NCBI GenBank assembly: GCA_964017145.1
Contig: OZ024847.1
Coordinates: forward strand, 3,224,001 to 3,288,000
Source: Agrocybe praecox
Lineage: Eukaryota; Basidiomycota; Agaricomycetes; Agaricales; Agrocybaceae
DNA length: 64,000 nucleotides
Reading direction: 5' to 3'
Both the position numbers and the translations under genes were made by a program. Below the pieces are notes generated by a model. That model searched no databases. It was not told the origin of the DNA and saw nothing but the letters and a program-made list of their open reading frames with translations. Below, one piece after another: positions 1 through 11,168 of this stretch. Positions within the stretch are counted from its first letter, which is position 1, and each line of letters begins with the position of its first letter.

Positions 1-53
1 ATACTTGAGGATATTCCCCCAATTTCTCTGTTGTTTTTCTTCACTCAAGAACA

Positions 54-915
54 ATGTCGACCTCAGCATCACCCCTCAGGACCGCGCGTTTGCTCACCCT
101 GATCGTCGCATGGTGCTTCGCCGTCATGGCTTCATCTTTCGGTGGGTTTCTGACGCGTCTGTTTGGCTGCTGGACATGAGCTCATATCGTTTCAAGGTCT
201 GAATGCATTGATCAAGTCCAACCAGGAGAAATCAAGGTTGAAGAAGTTGGCCCCACCCCCCACAGTCGTGTACATTGACACAAGTGGTGCGTACATTACG
301 CCACCGTCCAGCACCAGTAATGTTTACTAAAGTCGCCACTCGCCGCCGCCTATAGATATTCTCAATGCCGGAATAGTTGCGACCGTCGCTTCGCTCCTGA
401 TAGCTGTTATCATCTCCGGGCTAGTCACCGCCCAATTCCTGCCCAGTACAAGGGTAATTGCTCAATATACCCTCAGAGCCCAATCTATTGTTCTGTTCCT
501 GTGCTCTCTCTTCCTGCTCGGCAGCCAAACTAGCTTCTTCGTCTACTTTGTCAATCGTCAAGCTAAAGTCACCGCTTTCATTGGCGAGACACAGGTTCCC
601 GACGATGTTGTGAGGTCTGTCGAGAAGGCATCAGGGTCGACGCGAATCTACAAGGATATCCAATACCGTATGTTCTCCATCCGGGCCATAGCCATTCTTT
701 ATTCATATGTCTGACCCATGTTCGCAGTGAAATATTGCGCTTTCATCCCATGGTCTGCGCACCTCTTCACCTCGATCGCTGCAGCAATTCTTTTCGTCGC
801 CTCGAGGAGGATGCAGAGACTACTAGCATCTACGACACACCAGACATCGCAGCCCGTCGTGTCGGAGAAAGAAGACGCAACACATCTCGAAAGCACCGAG
901 AAATCAAGCGTATGA
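54..915 (+). CDS. Small four-helix membrane protein, function unknown
   Basis: The model has four exons (54-141, 197-286, 356-667, 728-915) and gives 225 residues. Hydrophobic stretches lie near residues 10-30 (LLTLIVAWCFAVMASSFG), 65-85 (ILNAGIVATVASLLIAVIIS), 100-125 (SIVLFLCSLFLLGSQTSFFV) and 165-185 (HLFTSIAAAILFVAS), so four membrane spans are predicted, with a short polar tail (HLESTEKSSV). The three introns (55, 69 and 60 nt) are GT-AG and keep the frame, which supports the model. The layout resembles the many small tetraspan proteins of agaricomycetes that have no assigned role. I do not recognise a named family. The start is the first ATG in frame, placed before the first helix. Confidence 0.72.
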
Positions 916-2179
916 GCACGCGCACAAATATTCACGACATGTTTCCATCATCTCTTTCACGATCCATTGATTCATAGTAATGATTCTCGACGATACATAT
1001 CCGACCTGTATAAAGTACCACATCTCAACACCTGATCTGTTATCAAATGAACAAAACTCTTACTTGTTTCGTTCCTGTACTGCTTCGGAACTCTTCCTGA
1101 TAGGCCTAAGAATATGGAAACCAGACCGGGAAATATGTCGGAGTTGACGTCATATCTCTGCTTCGAAGAAGGATATCGTTCCAAATTCCAATGGCTCCAT
1201 ACTCCGTCCGACTCCTTTGTTCGGACCACCCTTTCTTGACAGGTTATGCGACAAGAGAAGATTTGGTTCATGCGTTGTTCGCATGAATTTCTGGACTTGA
1301 AGCATGGAGACTAGAGAAAGTCGCTAGTATATTATTATTATTCGCGATATGAAAGCCCAATTATCCAGCCAATGGCTTCATCTGTGACGTGCGACAGCAA
1401 TTAGTATAAACGCGTGGTCTTAATGCGGCCTCTTTAGACTGTAGGAGGAAGAATCTTGAAGAATCACAGATGGAGGAATAACACAAGCCCAACATGTATT
1501 CCAATTTCCCGGAAGGACGAACAGCGAGCATAGTTAAGGGCTAAGGTCTGTGCTTGACTATGGTCTCCTGTGTTATGATCCAGTTCATAAACGATGGCGC
1601 CAGTCGAACAAGAGAGTTTGCCCAGATTGTGCGTTAGGATATTACGCCACACAACACGAAGGCTTTCAGCATTTTTTTCCAGCTGATTTTAGAGCGACAG
1701 AAGACATATCAGATATGTCAGGGTCGTTGAGGTTTCTCTAGGTGGCGGTTTCAACTTTTCCAGCCTTGGCAAACAGAAATCTAAGCGTGACCAACTGACG
1801 TCTGCTCCATTTCAAATTCCCATTCTGCGCAGCCCATCGCGAAATGGGCATTTCGCAGCGAATAACTTGTGGAATAGCTCGTAGGTTGATCAGGCGCCCT
1901 GTCAATTTCCGGCCTTAACAAACAAGGACAGAACGGAAAAGACATCCTGAAATAATCGAGAGAACCAAGCACGAGGTGTAGAAAACCCAGATCCTTCAAA
2001 GGCAGAACATAAAAAGCTGTTCGAGCTCTATTCACGACTTGAGAGTTGGTAATATCCTGTTTGGACGAACTGAAGGACGCAGAAAATAATAGCGATAGAC
2101 AACATAGATTACCCGGATAGATATAAATAGCGATGTGCGTACATTATTGTTGAAACTTTGTGTTATTCATTTCGTTGAA
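916..2179. other. Intergenic, no gene seen
   Basis: This lies between the 3' end of the tetraspan gene and the 3' end of PEX19, so it should hold two 3' UTRs. Only short open frames without splice logic or family resemblance are present. A short ATT-rich tract occurs near 1328-1342. Confidence 0.5.
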
Positions 2180-3453
2180 CTAGGTAATAGTGCAACCATC
2201 TTCACCGAGTCCTGGTATTCCATTGGCGCCGTCAAGCCCAGGTGGAAGAGGACCCATGATCTCGGTAGGAGGGCTACCATATCCTTGCATCTGCGAGATT
2301 GACCGAGGAGTGAGAAAGATAGGAGAAATAACTCATTTCCTAGAAGTTCGCATAACATACCTCGCTCATAAGATCGACTATTTGTTTGTTGTATTCCAGG
2401 TTAGTGTCGGTGTAACCTGGATTATCGAAGACCGCAAGGATCTTCTTCACGCAGGTTAACTGCTTCTCGTATCGTGATCTGTCATCTTGCGAAAGGGGTG
2501 CAGGAGGTTTTGCTAGGTAACCCGGGAACTAGAAAAGCCCACCATGAGCTTTCAATCGTTATGGAGGAGAGACATAGTTCTTACACCGTCTGCAAGTTCC
2601 TTCAACGGTTCATATAAAACTTCCTTGCTCATGAGCTGACCCATCATGTTTTCTAGGAATCCTGCAAGTTCCTGTTCGTCTTCTCCGCCTTCACCTAAGC
2701 CAAGGTCACCGAGGGATTTCAATAGCTCCTCAAGTGATTCAGGATCACTTTTAGAATTTGCTCCAGATGCCTACATTTAGTTTCTGATTGAAACAAGTCT
2801 ATCAGGTTCGTGCGATGGTCCAACACACCTGAATTTTGGATTCGCTTTCTTTCAACTTGTCCATCGCCTGCTTGATCTTGTCCTGGAAATCAGCTCCTCC
2901 CTGTTCCTTTCCTTTCCCAGCTGAGCCCTCTTTAGCAACGCCAGCGAGGCCTTCCAGCCCACCTGCACCTTCAATATTTCCGTCCATTCCTTCGACGAGC
3001 ATTGCTTCCCAAGCCGCCTTGAAAGCCCGAGCACGCTCTTCTTCCGACATGCTATCTGTTGATCCTGCAGCATCCCCTGCCTTTTCTTCTGCGATCTCCC
3101 GCATCAGGTTTTCCATTCCTTGTGCGAGCTCCTTTGCAAACTCGGACTGTAGCAGATCTTCGTCTGCCTCATTAGTTGAACCAAGATTGCTGCCTGATCC
3201 TGGTATTGACGTCGGTGGCGCGTCTACCCGTGTATTATTACGAGGTCGGCCAAACATCGTTTGAGTTGCTGCTGTTGGGGGTGGCGCAGAAGGCGTAGAG
3301 TTAAATTCAGATAGAACATCTGAGGATCATGAAGAATAAGAAATGAGTACTGCTAGCATTTTGTTTTGCACGAATTGAGACTTTACCATCGAGATCATCA
3401 AGGTCTTCCTCAGGATCTGCCATCCTCTGGTCAAGTGAGGGTTTGTTTGACAT
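2180..3453 (-). CDS. PEX19: Peroxin 19, import receptor for peroxisomal membrane proteins
   Basis: There are five exons (3453-3387, 3319-2829, 2770-2585, 2528-2361, 2290-2180), giving 340 residues. Pex19 is a mainly cytosolic chaperone and receptor that binds newly made peroxisomal membrane proteins and docks on Pex3. The N-terminus carries the acidic motif EEDLDDLDDVLSEF typical of the Pex3-binding region. The middle has ADEDLLQSEFAKELAQGM. The folded C-terminal part contains LYEPLKELADGFPGYL, followed by a helix ending in the conserved pattern YNKQIVDLMSEMQGYG. The protein ends in CTIT, a CaaX-type box expected to be farnesylated in this family. The start at 3453 (MSNKPSLDQRMADPEED) is preferred; an internal ATG at 3423 is possible. 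It is transcribed towards the tetraspan gene. Confidence 0.93.
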
Positions 3454-4491
3454 GATAGAGCAGAGTTTTGCGTGTTTGTTTCTCGATAGAAATTGCAAGA
3501 GTTCAAGGAGATATGTAATACGTCGGGACTGGATTTGAGGATTTTCTACGCCCACAAATGCCGTAACTTGAAACTCGTGATAAAGTAGCCCCTATAAAGA
3601 AATCGCAGAATTCTACAACTTTGCGCCTGAATGATGTTGATTAATCCGTGAAGAAATTTGAATATAATACAGAAAAAGGACCTTTGTAAGTCTGACTTTT
3701 AGAAAATGGCCCAAGAAGGTCCAAGGAGCGTGTTTAAGAGGATAACTTTCGAAGTCTCTGTTCAGTTCAGCTTCTCAAGTTGCCGGAGGGAATTACGTAA
3801 CAGCCCATAATTCATACTCCGACTAGCCCAGTATGTAAGACTCCGCTTCAATTGAGACGCGATGAGCGTGTACAGATAAATTACTTACTTCTGCTACAAG
3901 TCACCCAAATGCGAAGCTTCAAGCCACTACTATTTCACCCTAACTCTGAGATTCGAATTCTGTCTAACAAGTGCTTTACCTCGGTCGAGGAGCACTTATC
4001 TTTAAAGCCTCCGAGGGAAGAATAACAATGCTCAAGCCTTCGGACGGATTCGCGGAACCCGCTTTGTGATCTTTTGGAGACTCTGCTCTCGCATAACAAA
4101 GGACTTTTCGGGGCATGGAATAACCTGCTTATATTGCTCCCTCTAATAATTCAACACAAAAAAAAATCAATTCACTCGCGCTTCAACTGGCACAGTATCC
4201 CGCGTACTCACCGTCTGGGAAAGCCAGTGGAAGTTCGTTGAGATAGCTTCATGGTGAAATTTACATCGCCTTGGCATAGTTAGGGTCGAACCCGCGAAGC
4301 TCTTGCGAAAAGAAGATTGCGGACACAGAGCGGGATAGTCTGGGACAGTTTATGTACTTGCGCTTACTCGAGGATGCTTTAGCTTGATGGAGTTAATCGT
4401 CCGCTAGTCTGGACGTCTTACAGAATTCCCCACTCAAGGTATCGAGAACGTACGTCCCTTCACTCTTTTTCCCAACCTGAAAGCTGATACC
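3454..4491. other. Intergenic, upstream regions of PEX19 and the DUF6535 gene
   Basis: Divergent promoters are expected here, because PEX19 runs left and the DUF6535 gene runs right. I see no coding exons, tRNA or repeat structure that I can support. Confidence 0.45.
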
Positions 4492-6768
4492 ATGTCTACT
4501 GACTTAGAATGTCAACCGCCCGTGCGATTCGATAGCCAGGCTACCAAAATCGAAGAGGAGTCAGATTCAGACGAAAAGACGTCTAGGTCAGAATCTGACG
4601 GTCCTAGGTTTAGTTTTAGCCATGCGTCGCATTCTGACAATCCTTATTCAGTAAGTCTATCTGCACAAGGCTGTACGATATGCATTTTCCTCACTAATAT
4701 TGCACCTCCAAGAATAATCGTCGCCAAACAAGAATACCAAAGTTAACAGCATCATCACCTGTCGCTGGCGCACAGCCAGAGTTCGAAGAAGAAGTGGGCG
4801 TTGTAACTTCAACTTTTTAATTCCATCCTGACGTGGTGATAGTATGGTGAAGTCCCGTGGCACTGTGGAGAGCCACATCGATATGGGACCCCCAAACAGG
4901 GTGATTCATGGCAGAAATGTCGCAATCTGGCAGAGAAATACGATATTGAGATGTGCGACGCATGGAAGGAAGAAGTGGACAAGTTACTAATCTTCGTATG
5001 TATTTTTTTGCTCAAGATAACACATTGGGCTTATCCTCCAGCGCGGCAGGCTGGTCTTTTCTCTGCAACGGTTACAGCTTTCGTGGCTGAATCGTATAAA
5101 TGGTTATCCGAAGATCCTGGGGATAGTTCATTGCAGCTTATTGCCTTTATCGCCAAATCGAGCAACTCATTACCCGATATTCCACCAAGTCTTCTCCCCC
5201 CTCCATTCAAAGTCTCGCCCTCCGATGTCCGTATCAACACAGTTTGGTTTCTGAGCCTTACCCTTGCTCTGACTGCAGTTTTGATTGGCACTTCATGTTT
5301 ACAATGGCTTCGAGAGTATCAACGTGATCCTGCTCTTCCTCACAAGGATGCCGTGGCACTTCGTCAGATGCGCTATGAAGGCCTCCTGTATTGGCGTGTT
5401 CCAGAAATTCTTTCAATGCTCCCGATGCTCCTTCAACTGTCCCTTATCCTCTTCTTTTTTGGCCTCTTGGACCTCCTATGGGCCCGTCACAATTTTGTAG
5501 CCGCATGCGTCACCATTTCTGTTGGAATCGTCATGCTTTTTCTTGCTGCGACGACAACCCTACCAGCATTGCAACATGCATTCACCACGGATAAATACCT
5601 AAGGGTGCATCAATGTCCTTACAAATCGCCTCAATCGTGGCTGTTTTATCGAGCCGGCCATATCATATTCTACATCATCAACTTATTCGAACTTCCATGG
5701 TCCAAATTTGATTCGACCCGTTTCCACCGTCTCCTCAAGTCAGCAGGTGACCTCAACTGGATGACATTTGATATGCGCTGGAGACAATTTCGAGATGCAA
5801 CGGAAGTGATCAGAGGTACACCGAGAATTTTCAAAGATTCGGACGATGTGATACATGCACTACAGTGGATAAATGCGACCTTCACACAGAGTGTCGACGC
5901 TGTTTATCCAGTATATCACTGCCTCGCTGACCTGGACATATCTACTGCATCTCAGACCATCTCAGGCTTCTACATAAACGGACAAATCGATAACGCGACC
6001 TTTCGGGTGATGTTGGATGATCGATTCTCTCCCTCGGATTATCAGAAACGGGACATTATATCCGCTTACTATCTTCATCTCCACCAAGAGATACATCCAG
6101 TCCTCAAGTTTTCCTATATGGAGTCAGTCATCAGAATTATAAATTCCCAGGATGTACCGCAACCATTCTATGACTGGCTCTCGGAAATTTTACAAGATCT
6201 CGTATCAACGAAGTCTTCGTCATCCAATTCCTCCCTCTCCATTTCGTGTCTAGACCCAGAAATCATTGTCCAGATTTTAATATGCATCAAAAAGCTTCTT
6301 CCCTTGAGGTATGGGCTGCAAGCGCATGATATAGTCGTGGCATGGGGCCTCCTGCACTATCTACTTTCGCCTGTCCTTATAGCATCACAAGACGATCGTA
6401 GCATTGGGGTCAACGTACATGTGGACCACGTGAGATTAGCCTGTGGAATGTTCGAAGAGTTCGAGCGGTGGATAACGGAAGGCAGGGAAGTTGACCGCTC
6501 CGAACGAGTAAAATTCTGTGCGGAAGGCATGTTGACTCTCTTCCCTCCTTCGGTCAACCTGGCGTGGTTGGAAGGTATTTGCCCTGATATGTCCAAGGCG
6601 AAATCACTTGTGCGAGCATTGGAATTACAGCTTGCCGCATTGGGAGGTCCTAGTGCACTCATTCTACGCGATCGATGGTGGTCGGAATATTGGGAGATAT
6701 ATTCTCCTAAGGATTGGGAAATTTTGCTGAAGAGATTTCAGACGATACCTCGGACCGAAGGCGACTAG
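4492..6768 (+). CDS. DUF6535-domain membrane protein
   Basis: There are four exons (4492-4650, 4713-4802, 4843-4995, 5050-6768), giving 706 residues. After a Ser/Glu-rich leader, residues about 84-135 carry the domain opening (YGEVPWHCGEPHRYG, then WKEEVDKLLIF). Exon 4 continues directly with AGLFSATVTAFVAESY, the hallmark of the DUF6535 family of basidiomycetes. Two further hydrophobic segments follow (WFLSLTLALTAVLIGTSCL and a paired stretch around LLQLSLILFFFGLLDLL and VTISVGIVMLFLAATTT). The remaining 370 residues are soluble, with no motif I recognise. The role is unknown; members form large species-specific families. The intron at 4803-4842 is only 40 nt. Its frame and the family motif downstream support it, but the exact donor could shift. 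Confidence 0.85.
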
Positions 6769-7381
6769 AGGGGTACATCGCGTTATTAGTGTTCATTCTT
6801 CATTGGATGTTCGTGAGCAGGATCGTTCGGACTTCCCACTTATCAGGTGGCACTTATTTTTTGAGCTTTGTGCAGGCCGAGTGGCTGCCTTAGCTGTGCT
6901 ACAAGGATAGAAGACAAATATAAATGCAGGTGGCAAGCACTGGCACCAGTTGAACCTCAACGTTTCAACATTGTTTATCTTCTTACCGTACGGTCGATGA
7001 TTTTTCTGAATCTTACCTCGAGCACGACTACTACTGGAAGAGGGACAGTCCTTGGGAAACGGACGTTTTGTATTTTATAGATCCGATTTTCTGTTTGTGT
7101 TTCGTCAAGTAGATCATACACGCATACTCCATATTTAACGCAATCAAACAAATTATAAAAATAAAGATAAACTCCTCTTTACGGGCGTCCATTGTTTGAA
7201 CCAGATTCGTGGGAAAACGGCACTGTTGGATATTCAGCGATTCCTGGTAAGGTTTTTCTTAAACCTTCCTTATCGATTTCTTCGTTTATACATTCTATAT
7301 GATTCTTTGCTTGACGCTGCTATAATCCCGCCGAATAATCTTGAAAAGTGCAAGACCTTTCGCAAAATAACGGCCTAATGC
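6769..7381. other. Intergenic
   Basis: This stretch lies between the DUF6535 stop and the kinase start, both on the plus strand. It should contain the terminator and 3' UTR of the first and the promoter of the second. No supported gene was found. Confidence 0.45.
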
Positions 7382-10300
7382 ATGTCTCTCTCATGGCACC
7401 AGCGGAAAGACCGATTATCTACTTTACTCAAGAGTCAAGGAGACGAAGATGCAGAAGCGCTGGCCCTTGACCGTTTAATGCATGGTCAGAGCGTCATTGG
7501 GAAGACTTGTAAGCAATTCGTTCACGGATAAGATGGTGACTGAAGTGCATATCAGCAAAGACGACAGAACTTGAGGGACTACGGTTCAAAGACAAGGATC
7601 TGGAAGTGGTCGGGACGTTAGAATATGGACAGTTTGGTGTTGTACGTGCTGTCAATTTCTTGGGATCTATCATGTCTTTTGACTTGCTTTTTTGAGTAGA
7701 TTGACGTTGTCACATGCCGTCTCGACAATCGCGTCTATGTCCAGAAATCAATCAATAAGAAATTTGCATTACGAACCAGAGATGTTGGTGTTGGGAATGT
7801 TGTCGAAGGGATGCAATAGTTGACTGTTTCTTATAGCAATGTTCTCCTCAAACCGAGCGCGATATCCTTCTTCAGGCCTTAAAGTCAGATAGTGCATGGG
7901 CTCCACATCTCCTTTGCGCGTTTCAAACAGAAGACAAATTAAATCTTATAATGGATTATGCAGAAGGAGGCACACTCTGGGATGTCCTTGAATCGAGTCC
8001 CCATGATGGTCGTGTGCCAGAGGCGGATCTGATGTGGTGGGTTCCACAAATCATAAGCGCGATTCATTGGTGTCATTCGCAAGGTTTCGCCCATCGGTAT
8101 GTGCTATTCAATGATGTTAATGAGCTATCTGTATGTTGAACTTCTTATGTTAGTGACATTAAACCCCACAATTTTGTTTTGACGCCAGATGCACACGTTC
8201 TTCTCATTGATTTTGGATCTGCCGCCCCCCTACTTCCTCCTAATCCAGATGGCAGTCAACTTATTCCGAAGAAATACTGCTTAGTACCATGCGGCACATG
8301 CGACTACATCTCTCCCGAAATTCTTTTGGCACACGAACAGGCTCTGGTAGCATTGGAAATGGAAGAAGAGGAAGATATAGTTACGTTTGGGAAACCACAG
8401 ATTGCTACTGAAGGATATGGAATTGAAACAGACTGGTGGAGTCTCGGTGCGATGTTATATGAGCTAGCATACGGCGTGGCTCCATTTTTCGCCGACGACA
8501 TAAGGCAAACATATGCAAGAATCATGAATCACGAAGTGAGCAAATACCTGTGCTCTTTTCCAGCCATAAATTGATGTCCTTCCAGAGGAGCCTACGGTTC
8601 GATCAAAAGGTGGAGGTCTCTCATGAATATCAACATTTTTTGCGCCGGTAAACTGTTTGATAATTGTAGTACTTGCTGTCGCTAATGATTTGGTAGGTTA
8701 CTAACAAATGCAAAACAACGACTAGGTCGCAGAAACGTCATGGAAATAACAGACCATCCTTTATTCGAGGGTATCGACTGGACTACTCTATCGACGCGTG
8801 AGTTTTAGCAGCCAAATCAAATCGGGAATTGCATTTGAAATTAGCCCCATAGAAACCGCCCCAGCCAATTTGCACGTACCTCAATTTACTTATTCCGATC
8901 CTAAACCCATCGCCACCGCAACTGCACTGACGCCAGAAGGGCACGAAGATGAATCCGAATCATTCTCGCAAGGGTTCGCCTTCTCTGCTTTCTTCCAACC
9001 ATCTTCATCCATCTCCCAAGGACCATCCATCCTGCGGCCCAGCCCAGCCCATAGATCCAAATCTATTCAATTAGAATCCCCAGCATCATTCTCTCCGAGA
9101 GATTCTTCCACGTCTTCATCCAGTTTCATCGGATTTTCCTGGGGGCCTTCCTTAGACGCGTTTCCAGAGATAGTCGACCGACCCATATCTGCAATGGGAG
9201 GTCAACCTAGCTCAGACCATGCGCTACAGGCGACTCCGCGTCCACTCATTAATACAGACACGCCATTGCGAAATCAATTCCAGACACCTGCCCCAAGCAA
9301 TCATACCCATCATACCCTTTCAGTGCCTCACACTTGGGGCCCTGGAAATCCTGCACTTTTCTTCAACCCCAAGCCCCTACAGTCCTATGCTACTCCTATG
9401 AAACCCTATGCAGCATCTCCATACGCAACTCTTCCACGCACGGGGACGATACGTCGTACAGCACCGCGACGCAGCGTTTCTGATCGTGAGGCTATGAAGC
9501 AGCTCGTCGACTGCGTGGGCATGAGTGCTCGAAAGAAAGTCCTTGAGAGTGGCAGAAAGCCAAGAATCTTAGGAGTCGTTGGTAGTACAGGCGCAAGTGG
9601 TACCTATCGTACCGGTTCAGCAAGAACGAACACGAAAGGTAGCGCCAGCGCAGTTAAAAAAGAGCTGAGATTCGATAGATTTACAACCCCTATACCTCAA
9701 CCGGATTACAGTGCAGCTAGTTCAAAACTTTCGGGACGCTCGCAATTTTTACTGCCCAATCCAAATTTCAATAATGACGATTCCGATATCTACGTCTCTG
9801 AGGATAGACAAGACCAATATCCGGATCGATATGCTTCTTCTGAAAGCACGGACTCCGAAGGTGGAGGGCCCCCCAGTCCCAGCCCCAGCCCGAGGCCTGG
9901 TTCTGCTATGTCGATGATGTCGATGACAACCATGTCAAGAAGGAGTGCTACGCCTACTACCAGTGGGTATTTTGGTATTCCTGGGAGGATGAGGTCTGGC
10001 TCTGGATCCGTGCTCATGCCACTTATTGATCGAAGTATCGCAAACACTACTACGCATAGTGGACTATTGAGTGTTCCTTCTGCTGATCCTACAAATCGGG
10101 ACTTTGTGATCCAAAATCCCCCGAGTTGGACATCGAGTGAACCCATTTCTCGGGACAAGAATCAACCTGCCATACCTTCGGAGATTGTTGAGAATAGTCG
10201 TGCTCCGCTCAATGCGAAAAGTGACAAGAACAGAAGGAACTCCGTAGATTCACATGGTGCAAGGCGACGAACATCTACTCAGCATGGCAGTTCGTGGCTG

Positions 10301-10387
10301 GACGAAATGGAGATGAGGCATGCTACTATCATGCAAGAGATAGAAGATCTAGAAGAGAGGTTTGGTGTGGTTACGAGGCTGTTGTAA
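7382..10387 (+). CDS. AGC-type serine/threonine protein kinase with long disordered tail
   Basis: There are eight exons (7382-7508, 7556-7641, 7700-7783, 7837-8096, 8154-8535, 8586-8647, 8697-8797, 8853-10387), giving 878 residues. The kinase fold spans residues about 58-365: a Gly loop (GTLEYGQFG, 62-70), a candidate ATP lysine K87, HRDIKPHN (185-192), DFG (205-207), GTCDYISPEIL in the activation/P+1 loop, and DWWSLGAMLYELAYG. DWWSLG and the GTxDYISPE form point to the AGC group, DMPK/MRCK-like side. An acidic insert (ALEMEEEEDIVTFG) sits between SPEIL and DWWSLG. The C-terminal 500 residues are Ser/Pro-rich with no fold seen, ending in a short predicted helix (EMRHATIMQEIEDLEERFG). The donor of exon 3 (GTTGGT) is weak. 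The substrate cannot be told. Confidence 0.85.
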
Positions 10388-11168
10388 CTGTGTGTCCTTG
10401 GGTTATATATCTCGTCCTTTTACTTTAATCTTTTTTGGCCTAGGATCACTTGATTCGTTGGGCCCTTTCCTTCAACATTCACTCGCTTTTTCATATCTTT
10501 ATTACTCTTCTACATCTTACACCATTTTTACTTGATATCCTGCGCACTAATAATTGCCAGATGCCACTTCCATGTTAGATTAGTTCATGTGGCACAAACG
10601 GAGTGTAAATATTGAGTAATATGCAAAATGCATCGAAAACATATCGTTTTTTATTAAATTTTTGTGAATGCAGGCCTGAGGGCGTGTATACTTCCCACTA
10701 ATGGTCATCTAGGCATTGCATAGGAGGTTGCTGTCGTTTCAGCGTCTGTGAAGTAGCGGACCTCAAGAAAGGTCAAGAGGAAGCGATGACGTCAAAAGGG
10801 AACGTTACCAATGAGGAAATTGTTTAAGAAACGAAGATGGAGCACAGAAATGATACCAAGGTAAAAAGTACACAACTAAATGCTTGCCGTAATGAGTGTG
10901 GTGTAAGCCTGATCACGAGAAAGTTGTCATTACAGCGCTACTGATACTGGTGATTGGTAGGAATTGTTGACTGTTGACAGGGTCATTCATTAGTATGCAG
11001 CTATTTGCCGTTCTTAGTTTTTCTCTTTTTGACATCGGGTCGTGATCCTTAATTGCCGCATCCGCCGTGTCGTTTATGTTACTTCGAAACAAAGCAACAT
11101 TCCTTGCTACTAATCCACACAACGCCTCCGCTTCGGGTCTGTCTGTATGGACGTTCGGCATATATAAG
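10388..11168. other. Intergenic between convergent kinase genes
   Basis: This holds the 3' UTRs of the AGC kinase (+) and of the FunK1 kinase (-). No coding or repeat structure is supported. Confidence 0.45.

Noticed and set aside
2836..3264. Long plus-strand frame opposite PEX19
   Set aside because: It is the complement of the PEX19 coding exon, which has family motifs and correct splicing.
4280..4300. tRNA-like GGTCGAACCC patch
   Set aside because: No acceptor stem or anticodon arm can be folded around it.
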